Part shown: positions 18,181 through 27,959 of the stretch, piece after piece | Position numbering within the stretch: position 1 is the stretch's first letter | How the letters are laid out: each line of letters starts with the position of its first letter | Assembly: GCA_902580895.1 (NCBI GenBank) | Contig: CACHMJ010000002.1 | Span: forward strand, 1-64,000 | Reading direction: 5' to 3' | DNA length: 64,000 nt | DNA from: an uncultured Pelagibacteraceae bacterium | Lineage (GTDB): Bacteria; Pseudomonadota; Alphaproteobacteria; Pelagibacterales; Pelagibacteraceae | The notes under the pieces: model-generated | Told to the model about the DNA's origin: nothing | Database searches by the model: none | Seen by the model: only the letters and a program-made list of their open reading frames with translations | Translations under genes and position numbers: made by a program

Positions 18181-19089
18181 ATGGATTTAAATTTTTTCAA
18201 CCAAACAAGAATTTTAGATGGTGGTATGGGCCAGGAATTGCTTGCAAGAGGTATGGAGCCTAATGGAACTTTGTGGAGTGCGAATGCGTTACTTCATGAA
18301 AAATATCATCAGTTATTATTGGATACACATTTAGACTTTATCAAGTCTGGTGCTGAGGTAATTGTAACGACTACATTCACAACTAGAAAGATAAGATTAA
18401 AAGATAATAATGTTGAAGATAAATACGAGTATTTGAATATTAAAGCAGGTGAAATAGCTCAAAAAGCAAAAAAACAATATCCTAAAACTCTTGTTGCTGG
18501 TGGATTGCCACCTCAATATTTAACTTACGAGGCTGATACAAGATCAGATAAAGAAATAGAGGATAATTTTTATAGTCAAGCAAAGCTATTAAACCCATAT
18601 ATTGATTTTTTCTATTTTGATGTTTTAAGCAGTGTAAGAGAATTTAAAATTGCTATAGAAAGTATAAAAGAATTTAATAAACCATATTTAATTGGAGCTC
18701 ATATATCAGAGGGTACAAATTTACCTAGTGGTGAAAAAATTTCTGAAATTATTAACAAAATTAATCATGAAAAATTACTAGGAATAATTTTATCATGTAT
18801 TTCCCCAGAAAATTATGATTTAAATCTTAAAGAAATAAAAAGCTTAAATATTCCATTTGGTTTCAAACTAAATGGTTTTGTGAAAACTAATCCAAAACCA
18901 AATTATACTGGAACATACAATAAAAGCAAAACAGGAAATCCAAATGAATTTCTTGGGGTAAGAAAAGATTTAACTCCAGAAAAAATGTTAAAATTTGCAA
19001 AAAAATTTAAAGATGCTGGAGCTACAATTATTGGTGGTTGCTGTGAAACTACACCATTACATATTAAAGCTTTTTCTAAGCTTAAGTAG
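18181..19089 (+). CDS. bhmT: Homocysteine S-methyltransferase (betaine-homocysteine methyltransferase family)
   Basis: A 302-residue zinc methyltransferase that moves a methyl group from betaine, S-methylmethionine or a related donor to homocysteine, making methionine. The N-terminal ILDGGMGQELLARG motif is the homocysteine site. The zinc cysteines are one in ILSC near residue 203 and the pair in GGCCE near residue 288. The two SAM riboswitches upstream confirm a methionine/SAM-cycle role. The donor cannot be settled; bhmT is used as the lineage's customary name. Confidence 0.87.
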   Translation: MDLNFFNQTRILDGGMGQELLARGMEPNGTLWSANALLHEKYHQLLLDTHLDFIKSGAEVIVTTTFTTRKIRLKDNNVEDKYEYLNIKAGEIAQKAKKQYPKTLVAGGLPPQYLTYEADTRSDKEIEDNFYSQAKLLNPYIDFFYFDVLSSVREFKIAIESIKEFNKPYLIGAHISEGTNLPSGEKISEIINKINHEKLLGIILSCISPENYDLNLKEIKSLNIPFGFKLNGFVKTNPKPNYTGTYNKSKTGNPNEFLGVRKDLTPEKMLKFAKKFKDAGATIIGGCCETTPLHIKAFSKLK

Positions 19090-19969
19090 TTTTTTTGTAA
19101 TCAGCTTTTCTTACAAAATAAATTCCAACTGAAACAGCGATTAAAGAAATTAATACCTTTGTGGTAATTAATTCTTTTAAGAATATATAACTTAAAATTG
19201 TTCCAAAAATTGGAATTAAGTATGATACTTGTGATTGGAAAATTAAACCATTATTAACTAAAATTCTAAATCGTAATAACCAAGCGATACCTGTTGAAAC
19301 AAGACCTAAATAAATAACAGAAATAGTTGAGTCTAATCTTGGTGTTAAATTCCAAGGTTGTTCTATAAAACTGACGAGTGGTATCAAAATAATTGTAGCC
19401 CAAATTAATATTGATCCGGTTACATTTTCATTTTTTTTCTTACTAATTTTTAAAGTTAATACACCACCAATAACATAACAAGTTGAGCCTACAAGAATTA
19501 ATAAAGCAGATAAAAAATTATTCTCATCAATTAAAAGGTTATCTGAAAATAAATAAAGTATTCCTGAAAACCCTATCAAAATTCCAAATGTTTTAATAAA
19601 ATTAAACTTTTCGTTTGTTGTATAAAAATGACCTAGAACAGTTGAGCTTAAAGGTGTTGTTGACATTAAAATTGCTGCTAAATTACTTTGAACTGATTGT
19701 ACTCCATAAGCTATCAAATAAAATGGTGCTACTAAGTTTATAAATCCAATCATAGCAAACCAATGCCAATCTTTTGAGAATGCTTCTATTTTTATATTTT
19801 TATAATAACAAAGTAATAAAACTGGAATAGCTCCAAAAAAAACTCTTAAAAATGCGATGGTAACTGGACCATATGAATATGTTGCAATTTTAATATTAAA
19901 AAAGGCAGAAGCCCAAATTAATGCAAGCAAAATTAATAAAAGGTAATCTATAATTTTAGCTTGTCTCAT
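19082..19969 (-). CDS. EamA/DMT-family transporter
   Basis: A 295-residue protein with ten hydrophobic segments arranged as two five-helix repeats, the EamA (drug/metabolite transporter) layout. The first repeat begins LALIWASAFFNIKIA and the second contains YLIPIFGTILSYIFLKE, both typical. Substrate is unknown; family members export amino acids or other metabolites. It overlaps the YbaK-like gene by four bases upstream and the methyltransferase stop by eight bases. Confidence 0.85.
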   Translation of the reverse strand: MRQAKIIDYLLLILLALIWASAFFNIKIATYSYGPVTIAFLRVFFGAIPVLLLCYYKNIKIEAFSKDWHWFAMIGFINLVAPFYLIAYGVQSVQSNLAAILMSTTPLSSTVLGHFYTTNEKFNFIKTFGILIGFSGILYLFSDNLLIDENNFLSALLILVGSTCYVIGGVLTLKISKKKNENVTGSILIWATIILIPLVSFIEQPWNLTPRLDSTISVIYLGLVSTGIAWLLRFRILVNNGLIFQSQVSYLIPIFGTILSYIFLKELITTKVLISLIAVSVGIYFVRKADYKKTT

Positions 19970-20445
19970 TCGGTAATCTCTTCAGTAATTCCATTTGTAA
20001 TTTTTTTTAAATTTGTAAAATCTATTTTAAATACACAGTTTGGATGACCAGCAGCAGCAAACAGTAAGTTAAATCTACTTAAAGATTTATCTATTAAAAT
20101 TTCAATCTTTTTTAAATGACCAAGGGGTGAAACTCCTCCAATTGTATAACCTGTAATATTTTTTACATCTTCAGCTGAAGCCATAGATGCATCTTTTATT
20201 TTAAGTGCCTTCTTAATCCTATTTAATGATGCCCTTTTATCACCTGCAACCAAGCATAAAGTATAACTATTCTCAGTTTTAAAGAGTAAACTTTTTACAA
20301 TTGCTCCTACCTCACAACCTAAAGATGAAGCTGCCTCAAGGGCAGTCCTGGCAGAGGTTTCTAAAACAATTATATTTTGAGACTCATCAAAATCTTTGAG
20401 GATTTTTTCAACTCTTTGAACTGGTTCTTTGTCTAATAAACTCAT
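19966..20445 (-). CDS. YbaK/EbsC-family aminoacyl-tRNA deacylase
   Basis: A 159-residue protein with the editing-domain signatures: an invariant-lysine strand (GAIVKSLLFK) near residue 50, GYTIGGVSPLGH near residue 107, and AAGHPNCVFKI near residue 132. The family hydrolyses misacylated Cys-tRNA(Pro) or Ala-tRNA(Pro). It is the first gene of a two-gene unit with the EamA transporter, and is divergent from glnA. Confidence 0.85.
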   Translation of the reverse strand: MSLLDKEPVQRVEKILKDFDESQNIIVLETSARTALEAASSLGCEVGAIVKSLLFKTENSYTLCLVAGDKRASLNRIKKALKIKDASMASAEDVKNITGYTIGGVSPLGHLKKIEILIDKSLSRFNLLFAAAGHPNCVFKIDFTNLKKITNGITEEITE

Positions 20446-20586
20446 TATTCAACTTTTAATTGTTAGTCAATTTGCACATTACCTATTAAACTTATGTAAA
20501 AAATGCATAGGTGATATAAATTAAAAGAGCATTATCTATCAGTCTTTTTTTGTTATTACAACGACCAGAATTATAAAGGAGAGATT

Positions 20587-21993
20587 ATGAGTTCAAGTGA
20601 TGTATTAAAAACTATTAAAGATAAAGACATAGAATACGTAGATCTAAGGTTTACCGATCCTAGAGGTAAACTTCAACATGTAACCATGGATGCAAAAATG
20701 GTGGATGAAGATATGTTGAACGAAGGAATTTTTTTTGATGGTTCTTCTATAGCTGGCTGGAAAGCTATTAATGAGTCTGACATGATCCTTAAGCCAGATA
20801 ATTCGAGAGCGATCGTAGATCCATTCACATCTCATAATACACTTAATCTTTTTTGCGATGTTTTAGATGCAATTAAAAAGGATCCTTATGAAAGAGATCC
20901 TAGAGGGACAGCTAAAAAAGCCGAGGCTTACTTAAAAAGTTCAGGAATTGGAGATAAAGCATTTTTTGGTCCTGAAGCTGAATTTTTTGTTTTTGATGAT
21001 GTAAGATTCAAAAATGACATGAATGAGACTGGATTTAAAATAGATAGTAAGGAAGGTCCTTACAATTCAGGCAGAGAATACGAAAATGGTAACATGGGTC
21101 ACAGACCTGGAATTAAAGGTGGTTATTTCCCTGTTCCGCCTGTTGATAGTGAACAAGATATGAGGAGTGAATATCTAAAAGCTATGAAAGAAATGGGGAT
21201 TAAAGTTGAAAAACACCACCATGAAGTTGCACCTAGTCAACACGAACTTGGAATGTATTTTGGAACTCTTGTAGATCAAGCAGATAACTTACAGTTATAT
21301 AAATATGCTGTTCACATGGTTTCTAACTCATTTGGTAAAACAGCTACATTTATGCCTAAACCTGTTAAAGGTGACAATGGTTCAGGTATGCACGTTCACC
21401 AATCAATTTGGAAAGGTGATACTGCATTATTTTCTGGTGATAAATATGCGGGCTTATCTGATACAGCGTTACACTATATAGGTGGAATTTTAAAACATGC
21501 TAAAGCAATAAACGCTTTTTCTAATGCTACGACGAATAGTTACAAAAGACTAATTCCAGGATTTGAAGCTCCAGTTCTATTAGCTTATTCAGCTAGAAAC
21601 AGATCAGCATCTTGCAGAATTCCAATCACTTTAAGTAAAAAAGCAGCTAGATGTGAAATTAGATTTGGTGATGCTGCTGGTAATCCATATTTAACTTTCT
21701 CTGCAATGTTAATGGCTGGTTTAGATGGAATTAAAAATAAAATTGATCCAGGTAAATCATTTGATAAAGATCTTTATGCTTTATCAGAGGATGAAGTTAA
21801 GAAAATTCCAACTGTTTGTGGATCTTTAAGAGAAGCAATGGAAAGTCTTGATAAAGACAGAGATTTCTTAAAACAAGGGAATGTATTTACTGATGATCAA
21901 ATAGATGCTTATATTGCATTGAAGTTTGAAGAAATACATAATTTTGAACACACACCTCATCCGATAGAGTTTGAGATGTATTACAGTTGTTAA
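20587..21993 (+). CDS. glnA: Glutamine synthetase type I
   Basis: Makes glutamine from glutamate, ammonia and ATP, the main ammonium-assimilation step. Length 468 is standard for GSI-beta. Visible motifs are [20 protein letters not shown], the ATP/metal block [14 protein letters not shown], and NRSASCRIP. The adenylylation tyrosine is Y397 in DLYAL, so control by GlnE-type adenylylation is possible. An AAGGAGAG ribosome site precedes the ATG. The leader contains a nine-base-pair inverted repeat (20478-20486 and 20507-20515). Confidence 0.96.
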   Translation: MSSSDVLKTIKDKDIEYVDLRFTDPRGKLQHVTMDAKMVDEDMLNEGIFFDGSSIAGWKAINESDMILKPDNSRAIVDPFTSHNTLNLFCDVLDAIKKDPYERDPRGTAKKAEAYLKSSGIGDKAFFGPEAEFFVFDDVRFKNDMNETGFKIDSKEGPYNSGREYENGNMGHRPGIKGGYFPVPPVDSEQDMRSEYLKAMKEMGIKVEKHHHEVAPSQHELGMYFGTLVDQADNLQLYKYAVHMVSNSFGKTATFMPKPVKGDNGSGMHVHQSIWKGDTALFSGDKYAGLSDTALHYIGGILKHAKAINAFSNATTNSYKRLIPGFEAPVLLAYSARNRSASCRIPITLSKKAARCEIRFGDAAGNPYLTFSAMLMAGLDGIKNKIDPGKSFDKDLYALSEDEVKKIPTVCGSLREAMESLDKDRDFLKQGNVFTDDQIDAYIALKFEEIHNFEHTPHPIEFEMYYSC

Positions 21994-21996
21994 TTT

Positions 21997-22167
21997 TTAT
22001 TGTCTGGTTTTAGCAATTTTGTTTTTGCCAGAACCTTTTTTAACAATGTAATCAAGTGTTCCATTTGCTCCAGTATCAACAGACTTTATAAGAGATCTTA
22101 AAAAAGTTTTTCTCTTTTCTTTTCTGTCCTCACTGTTTTGCAAATTTCTGATTTCAAAGACGTTCAT
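21997..22167 (-). CDS. Conserved-looking small protein, 56 residues
   Basis: A short ORF filling most of the gap between glnA and sufA. It begins MNVFEIRNLQNSEDRKEKRK, continues with a segment containing FLRSLIKSVDTGANG and DYIVKKG, and ends in a basic tail. It is strongly charged, has no signal peptide, and its codon use looks like the neighbours. Its stop lies three bases from the glnA stop. The upstream ribosome site is poor. I do not know its function; I judge it real because the reading frame is well formed and occupies an otherwise unused gap. Confidence 0.6.
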   Translation of the reverse strand: MNVFEIRNLQNSEDRKEKRKTFLRSLIKSVDTGANGTLDYIVKKGSGKNKIAKTRQ

Positions 22168-22223
22168 AGGTGGATATTATCAATCTATGCGTTTATTGCA
22201 ACTCTGGTATGTTCAAAATGGGA

Positions 22224-22556
22224 TTATACTTTAAAGGACTCTCCGCAGCCACAACGCTCGGTTTCATTGGGATTATTGAAGACAAATGATGATGAAAAAT
22301 CCTCCTTTTTATAATCCATCTCAGTGCCTAGAAGATACATAACTGCCGCCGAATCAATATAAACTTTTACTCCTTTATCCTCGATCAACTCATCATTAGG
22401 ATTTACCTCTTTTGAATATTCCATTACGTATGACATGCCTGCACAACCACCTGATTTTACAGAAACTCTTACACCTATCGCATTTTTTTCAGCGTTAGAC
22501 ATTATTTCTTTAATTCTTAAAGCTGCATTATCACTTAATTTAATAATAGGGTTCAT
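22224..22556 (-). CDS. sufA: A-type Fe-S carrier/scaffold (SufA/IscA family)
   Basis: A 110-residue A-type carrier with the three conserved cysteines in SGGCAGMSYVMEY near residue 38 and ERCGCGESF at the C-terminus. It accepts clusters from SufBCD and passes them to apoproteins. It is the last gene of the suf operon and overlaps the SufT-like gene by one base. Confidence 0.92.
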   Translation of the reverse strand: MNPIIKLSDNAALRIKEIMSNAEKNAIGVRVSVKSGGCAGMSYVMEYSKEVNPNDELIEDKGVKVYIDSAAVMYLLGTEMDYKKEDFSSSFVFNNPNETERCGCGESFKV

Positions 22557-22852
22557 TATAAGTTTAACTCCAATTTCGCTGCATCTGACATCATATCTTT
22601 ATTCCAAGGAGGATCCCAAACCAATTCAAGATTTACATCATCTATTCCCTCTACTTGCATTGCACCCTCTTTTACCTCTTTTGGTAAACTTTCTGCAACA
22701 GGACAATTCGGTGTAGTTAATGTCATCTTAATTTCAGCCTTACGACCATTTACCTGTATATCATAAATTAAACCAAGTTCATATATGTTTACTGGTAATT
22801 CAGGATCATAAATTTTTCTTATTTCCTCAATTATTTTGTTTTTTACATCCAT
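22556..22852 (-). CDS. sufT: SufT-like Fe-S maturation protein (MIP18/DUF59)
   Basis: A 98-residue DUF59 protein. The family text IYDPELPVNIYELGLIYDI lies near the N-terminus and the TTPNCPVAESLP cysteine motif near residue 50, followed by a WDPPW segment near residue 80. SufT proteins assist cluster maturation when demand is high. It sits in the suf operon between sufU and sufA. Confidence 0.9.
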   Translation of the reverse strand: MDVKNKIIEEIRKIYDPELPVNIYELGLIYDIQVNGRKAEIKMTLTTPNCPVAESLPKEVKEGAMQVEGIDDVNLELVWDPPWNKDMMSDAAKLELNL

Positions 22853-22854
22853 AA

Positions 22855-23319
22855 TTAATTTTCTGTGGTTATTTCTTTCCCATCATTTTCCATTGCAGAT
22901 ACCAAAGTGTGCCATGATAAGGTAGCACATTTAACTCTCATTGGATATTGTTTAACACCTGATAAACACATCAATTTCGTTTTATCGTCCTCTTTTAAAA
23001 TATTATTTTTAAGTTCAGGATTTTCTTTAATCATTCCTAAAAAATCCTCAATTATTTCTTTAGCTTCATTATCACTTTTGCCTTTAATCAAATCAGTCAT
23101 TATTGAAGCTGATGCCATTGATATTGCACATCCACTTCCTTCAAAAGAAATATCCTCTACTTTTCTTTGGTCATTTAATTTAAGATATACATGTACATTA
23201 TCTCCACATAAAGGATTATTGCCTTTTGCATCCTTATTAAAATTTTCTGTTTTACCCAAATTTCGGGGATTCTTTCCATGCTCTAAAATTATTTCTTGAT
23301 ATAATTCTTTTAAGTTCAT
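22855..23319 (-). CDS. sufU: SufU-type Fe-S scaffold/sulfur acceptor
   Basis: A 154-residue protein with the SufU zinc/sulfur ligands: the C-D pair in PLCGDNV near residue 38, a cysteine in GSGCAISMASAS near residue 63, and one in VKCATLSWHTL near residue 130. The stretch between the last two cysteines has the SufU-type insertion rather than the shorter IscU form. SufU takes sulfur from SufS. Many proteobacteria use SufE instead. It overlaps sufS by four bases. Confidence 0.9.
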   Translation of the reverse strand: MNLKELYQEIILEHGKNPRNLGKTENFNKDAKGNNPLCGDNVHVYLKLNDQRKVEDISFEGSGCAISMASASIMTDLIKGKSDNEAKEIIEDFLGMIKENPELKNNILKEDDKTKLMCLSGVKQYPMRVKCATLSWHTLVSAMENDGKEITTEN

Positions 23320-24536
23320 TTTAAATCGAAAATTTTTTTACAATTATTAATACCTTCATTTAACTTATCTAAATCATCTTTAGTGTTATAAACTCCTAAT
23401 GATGCACGCGCACTTGCGGGTATACCTAATTTGTCATGAAGTATTTGACAACAATGATGACCCGCTCTTATAGCAACTCCGGTTTCATCCAGAATAGTTG
23501 CAATGTCATGTGGATGAACTCCTTCTACCGTAAAAGATAGAACTCCACCTCGCTCTTTTGGATTTCCAATTAGTTTTACAGAATTATTCTTTTTTAAAAT
23601 TTCTTGGCCGTATTCTATTAATTCTTTTTCATGTTTAATTATATTTTCAATTCCAATACTTTCTAAAAATTTTATTGATTGATCAAATGCGATGACTTGA
23701 GCTGTAGCCATTGTTCCAGCTTCATACTTATTTGGAAGTTCACCATAAGAAATTCTATCTTTTTTAACTTCATTTATCATTCCTCCACCTCCTTGATATG
23801 GTGGAAGTTGCTCTAACCATTTCTTTTTTCCATACAAAACTCCAAGACCTGTTGGACCGTACATTTTATGACACGATATTGCATAAAAATCACAATCTAA
23901 GTCTTGCATATCTAATTTTAAATGTGGTCCTCCCTGACATCCATCTACTACAACGACGATACCTTTTGAGTGTGCTAATTGAGTTATCTCTTTGATTGGT
24001 AAAACTGCACCAGTAACATTTGATAAATGAGTTATAGCTATTACTTTAGTTTTTTCTGTAATTTCTTTTTCTATATTTTCAATCGGAATATCTCCGTCTT
24101 CATTAATCTCTGCAAACTTTATTTTTATACCTTTGGATTTTCTTAAAAAATGCCATGGAACATAATTTGAGTGATGTTCTAGCTCTGTAATCAAAATTTC
24201 GTCATTTGGCTCTAAGATCGCTTGACCTAAAGTGTTAGCGACCAAATTTAAAGCTTCTGTAGCACCTTTAGTAAATACGATCTCATTTTTATCTTTCGCA
24301 TTTATATATTTTTGGACAGAAGTTCTTGTATTTTCATACAAATTAGTAGCTGCAACAGCTAAATAATGTATGCTTCTGCCTACATTTGAAAATTGTTTAG
24401 AATAAAAATCATTTATTCTATCTAAAACTATCTTAGGTTTTTGAGATGAGTTAGCACTATCTAGGTAAACTAAATCGTTATTTTGAATTTTTTCATCAAA
24501 AATAGGAAACTCTTTTCTAATGTTATTTATGTTCAT
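23316..24536 (-). CDS. sufS: Cysteine desulfurase SufS
   Basis: A class-V aminotransferase-fold PLP enzyme of 406 residues that removes sulfur from cysteine for cluster building. The PLP lysine is in SCHKMYGPTG near residue 223. The catalytic cysteine is in the RAGHHCCQ loop near residue 362, characteristic of the SufS/CsdA group. The N-terminal text RKEFPIFD and LVYLDSANSSQKP is typical. It overlaps sufD by four bases and sufU by four bases. Confidence 0.94.
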   Translation of the reverse strand: MNINNIRKEFPIFDEKIQNNDLVYLDSANSSQKPKIVLDRINDFYSKQFSNVGRSIHYLAVAATNLYENTRTSVQKYINAKDKNEIVFTKGATEALNLVANTLGQAILEPNDEILITELEHHSNYVPWHFLRKSKGIKIKFAEINEDGDIPIENIEKEITEKTKVIAITHLSNVTGAVLPIKEITQLAHSKGIVVVVDGCQGGPHLKLDMQDLDCDFYAISCHKMYGPTGLGVLYGKKKWLEQLPPYQGGGGMINEVKKDRISYGELPNKYEAGTMATAQVIAFDQSIKFLESIGIENIIKHEKELIEYGQEILKKNNSVKLIGNPKERGGVLSFTVEGVHPHDIATILDETGVAIRAGHHCCQILHDKLGIPASARASLGVYNTKDDLDKLNEGINNCKKIFDLK

Positions 24537-25780
24537 TGTTTTAATCCAATAATATTTGTAATTAAGTTTTTTATTTCTACGTCTGTAATTTTTTCAACAA
24601 CATCCATTAAAAACCCATTTATCAGAAGTTCTTTTGACTGTTGATAATTCAAACCACGAGACATTAAGTAAAAAATTGAATTTTCATCTAAGCTACCAGA
24701 TGCTGATCCGTGAGAACATTTTACATCATCAGCATAAATTTCTAATTCTGGTTTTGCATTAAACTCTGATGTTTCATCGAGCAGTATTGCTTTACTCAAT
24801 TGATATCCATCAGTTTTTTGAGCTTTTGAATTTACAAATATTCTTCCTTGATATGCAGATTTTGAATTTTTTCCAAGAACACTTTTAATAAGTTGATAAC
24901 TTTTTGTGTTTTCCACTAAATGATTTATTGTAGTTCTAATTTCGTGTTGTTGATTTTCCTTTAAGGAAAAAATACCATTAATAAATGCTGATGAATACTC
25001 ACCATTTAAATTGCAATTAATCTCATTTTTAAAATAATCTGAACCAGCAGATAATATAAATGTTTCTGAAACACTGTTATTGCCCTGTTCAATATTGTTA
25101 AAAGAGTATTTTAAATTATTATTAATAAATTTATCAATCTTATAATTTTTAAGTATTGAGTCTTTTTCTAAATTGAAGTTGTAAAAAATATTAATAAAGT
25201 TTTTCGCTGTGTTATTAGCAAAATAATCAATAATCTTTAAACAACTATTTTCACCTAATTCAAAATCTAATCTCAAATTGATATTAGTTGACTTTATTTT
25301 ATCATCTGTTGAATGATAAATTATTAAAGGTTTTTTTAGAGAATAATTTTTTTTAATTAAAATTTTAAAAACTTTATCAGTAAATGCACTATTCAAATCA
25401 ATTAATGAATTTTCATAATCAAATGATATATTTTTTTTAGTTTCATCAATTATTTCAATTTTATTTTGTTCTTCGAAATTAAAATCAATCTTTTCAATCC
25501 TTCCATTTATAAAAATAATTTTATTATGCTCCAAACCATCAACAAAAATTGATGGATCGATTTTATTAGATTGTGAATAATCATTGAAATAACTTAAATT
25601 GCTAATATTCTTTTTAATGATCTGGCTAATATCTAAAAATTTCCAATCTTCTTGCTTTCTATTTGGAAAACCCTTTTTTATGAAATTATTTAAATAATTT
25701 TTTTTAAACTGAATTTCTTCACGAGAAAATTTTGAAGTTTTTACAAATTTATCAAAGTCTGATTGTAATTGCTCGTTCAT
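24533..25780 (-). CDS. sufD: Fe-S assembly protein SufD
   Basis: A 415-residue SufD protein. The C-terminal half has the SufB/SufD beta-helix and the motifs CSHGSASGSLDENSIFYLMSRG and LINGFLMDVVEKI. The N-terminal half is variable and Asn/Lys-rich, as expected in an A+T-rich genome. SufD pairs with SufB and the SufC ATPase. The gene directly abuts sufC. Confidence 0.93.
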   Translation of the reverse strand: MNEQLQSDFDKFVKTSKFSREEIQFKKNYLNNFIKKGFPNRKQEDWKFLDISQIIKKNISNLSYFNDYSQSNKIDPSIFVDGLEHNKIIFINGRIEKIDFNFEEQNKIEIIDETKKNISFDYENSLIDLNSAFTDKVFKILIKKNYSLKKPLIIYHSTDDKIKSTNINLRLDFELGENSCLKIIDYFANNTAKNFINIFYNFNLEKDSILKNYKIDKFINNNLKYSFNNIEQGNNSVSETFILSAGSDYFKNEINCNLNGEYSSAFINGIFSLKENQQHEIRTTINHLVENTKSYQLIKSVLGKNSKSAYQGRIFVNSKAQKTDGYQLSKAILLDETSEFNAKPELEIYADDVKCSHGSASGSLDENSIFYLMSRGLNYQQSKELLINGFLMDVVEKITDVEIKNLITNIIGLKQ

Positions 25781-26515
25781 TTAATTAAAATTTTCGTATC
25801 CTTTTTTTTCTAATTCGATTGCTAATTCTGGACCACCAGATCTTATTATCTTTCCATTCATTAAAACGTGAACAAAATCAGGTTTAATGTAATCTAATAA
25901 TCTTTGATAATGGGTTATAATTAAAAAAGAATTATCCTTATTTCTTAAAGTATTAACTCCATCTGCTACTATTTTTAATGCATCTATATCTAATCCTGAA
26001 TCTGTCTCATCTAAAATGGATAATTTTGGGGCTAACATAGACATTTGCAGAATTTCATTTTTCTTTTTTTCTCCACCTGAAAATCCAACATTTAATTGTC
26101 TATTTAGTTTTTCTTCGTCAAATTTTAATTCTTTAGCTTTCTCTTTAACAAGTTTTAAAAATTCAATTGCATCTAATTCTTTTTCGCCTCTTGCTTTTCT
26201 AATTGCATTTAAAGATGTTTTTAAAAAGATATTTGTATTAACACCTGGAATTTCTAATGGGTATTGGAAAGCCAAAAATATTCCTTTATGCGCTCTTTCT
26301 TCGGTTTCAAGATCAAATAAATTTTTATTTTCAAATAGGATTTCGCCTGATACCTCATACCCTTTTTTTCCTGACAGAATATTAGATAATGTGCTTTTTC
26401 CTGATCCATTTGGGCCCATAATTGCATGAACTTCGCCAGGATTTATATTCAATGAAAAACCTTTTAAAATTGATTTATTTTCAACATTTGCATTTAAATT
26501 ACTTATTTTAAGCAT
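25781..26515 (-). CDS. sufC: Fe-S assembly ATPase SufC
   Basis: An ABC-type ATPase of 244 residues. The Walker A motif is GPNGSGKST at residues 35-43, the signature is FSGGEKKKNEI near residue 149, and the Walker B is LSILDETDSGLDIDAL. The E-x-DSGLD text is specific for SufC. It drives conformational change in the SufBCD scaffold. It overlaps the sufB stop by one base. Confidence 0.95.
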   Translation of the reverse strand: MLKISNLNANVENKSILKGFSLNINPGEVHAIMGPNGSGKSTLSNILSGKKGYEVSGEILFENKNLFDLETEERAHKGIFLAFQYPLEIPGVNTNIFLKTSLNAIRKARGEKELDAIEFLKLVKEKAKELKFDEEKLNRQLNVGFSGGEKKKNEILQMSMLAPKLSILDETDSGLDIDALKIVADGVNTLRNKDNSFLIITHYQRLLDYIKPDFVHVLMNGKIIRSGGPELAIELEKKGYENFN

Positions 26516-27957
26516 TAACCAACACTCCCCTCTAAGCTAATACCTACAAGTTTCTGGGCCTCAACTGCAAACTCCATTGGTAATTGTTGTAATACTTCCT
26601 TACAAAAACCATTAACAATTAATCCCACAGCCTCCTCAGGATTAAGCCCTCTTTGTTGACAATAATGTAATTGTTCTTCACTTATTTTTGATGTCGTAGC
26701 TTCATGTGCAATATTTGAGTCAAAATTTTTATTTTTTATATACGGGACTGTATGTGCACCACATTTATTTCCCATTAATAAAGAGTCACATTGTGTGTAG
26801 TTACTAGAGTTTTTTGCTTTTGAATTAATATCTACTAAACCTCTATAAGTCATATCGGAATATCCAGCACTTATGCCTTTTGAAATAATTTTACTTTTAG
26901 TATTTTTTCCTAAATGAATCATCTTTGTTCCAGTGTCTGCTTTTTGATGATTGTTAGTAATTGCTATAGAATAAAATTCACCGATTGAATTATCACCTTT
27001 TAAAATACAGCTTGGATATTTCCAAGTTATAGCTGAACCTGTTTCAACTTGAGTCCAAGAAATCTTTGAATTATTTCCTTTACACAATCCTCTTTTAGTT
27101 ACAAAGTTATAAATTCCTCCTTTACCATTTTCATCACCAGGATACCAATTTTGTACTGTTGAATATTTTATTTCTGCATCGTCTAAAGCAATCAATTCGA
27201 CATTTGCAGCGTGTAATTGATTCTCATCTCTCATTGGAGCGGTGCATCCCTCAAGGTAACTCACGTAGCTTCCTTTATCAGCAATAATTAATGTTCTTTC
27301 AAACTGTCCTGTTTCTGATGCATTAATTCTGAAATAAGTTGATAGCTCCATAGGACATTTAACACCTTCAGGTATATAAACAAATGATCCATCCGTAAAA
27401 ACAGCAGAGTTAAGAGTGGCAAAGAAATGATCAGTAACTGGTATTACAGTACCTAAATATTTTTTTACTAGATCAGGATGTTTTTGAATTGCCTCTGACA
27501 TTGAACAAAAAATTATTCCGTGCTTTGTTAATTCACCTTTAAAAGTAGTTGCCACTGATACAGAGTCAAATACAGCATCTACAGCAATTCCATTCAGTCT
27601 TGCTTGTTCTTGTAATGGAATTCCGAGTTTTTTATATGTCTCTAAAAGTTTAGGATCAAGCTCATCTAAACTTTTTGGCTTATCCTTCATACTTTTTGGT
27701 GCTGAATAGTAATATAAATCTTGATAATCAATTTTTGGGTATTTTGGTTTTTGCCAGTTAGGCTCTTTTAAAAGTTTTAACCGCTCATAAGCCTTTAATC
27801 TAAAATCTAACATCCATTTTGGTTCTTTTTTAATATTAGAAATAAACTTGATCACATTCTCATTTAAACCTTTTGGAGCTTTAATATTTTCAATATCAGT
27901 TGTAAAACCGTATTTGTAATCTTTTAATTTTTCTATATCTTTTTCTCTAGTATCCAT
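26515..27957 (-). CDS. sufB: Fe-S assembly scaffold SufB
   Basis: A 480-residue SufB with the signature stretch [21 protein letters not shown]-type text near residue 180 and [18 protein letters not shown] near residue 234. Other family blocks are [18 protein letters not shown] and [19 protein letters not shown]. It is the main cluster scaffold of the SufBCD complex. It lies two bases downstream of iscR in the same operon. Confidence 0.95.
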   Translation of the reverse strand: MDTREKDIEKLKDYKYGFTTDIENIKAPKGLNENVIKFISNIKKEPKWMLDFRLKAYERLKLLKEPNWQKPKYPKIDYQDLYYYSAPKSMKDKPKSLDELDPKLLETYKKLGIPLQEQARLNGIAVDAVFDSVSVATTFKGELTKHGIIFCSMSEAIQKHPDLVKKYLGTVIPVTDHFFATLNSAVFTDGSFVYIPEGVKCPMELSTYFRINASETGQFERTLIIADKGSYVSYLEGCTAPMRDENQLHAANVELIALDDAEIKYSTVQNWYPGDENGKGGIYNFVTKRGLCKGNNSKISWTQVETGSAITWKYPSCILKGDNSIGEFYSIAITNNHQKADTGTKMIHLGKNTKSKIISKGISAGYSDMTYRGLVDINSKAKNSSNYTQCDSLLMGNKCGAHTVPYIKNKNFDSNIAHEATTSKISEEQLHYCQQRGLNPEEAVGLIVNGFCKEVLQQLPMEFAVEAQKLVGISLEGSVG

Positions 27958-27959
27958 TT

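Noticed and set aside
22003-22041. Possible intrinsic terminator after glnA (TCTGG/CCAGA stem followed by a T-run)
   Set aside because: The stem has only five pairs with a 20-base loop, and the segment lies within the antisense 56-residue ORF. The support is too weak to list.
25781-26515. Long opposite-strand reading frame over sufC (26016-26429), and similar frames over other genes
   Set aside because: These are shadows of well-identified genes, with no family resemblance and no ribosome site.
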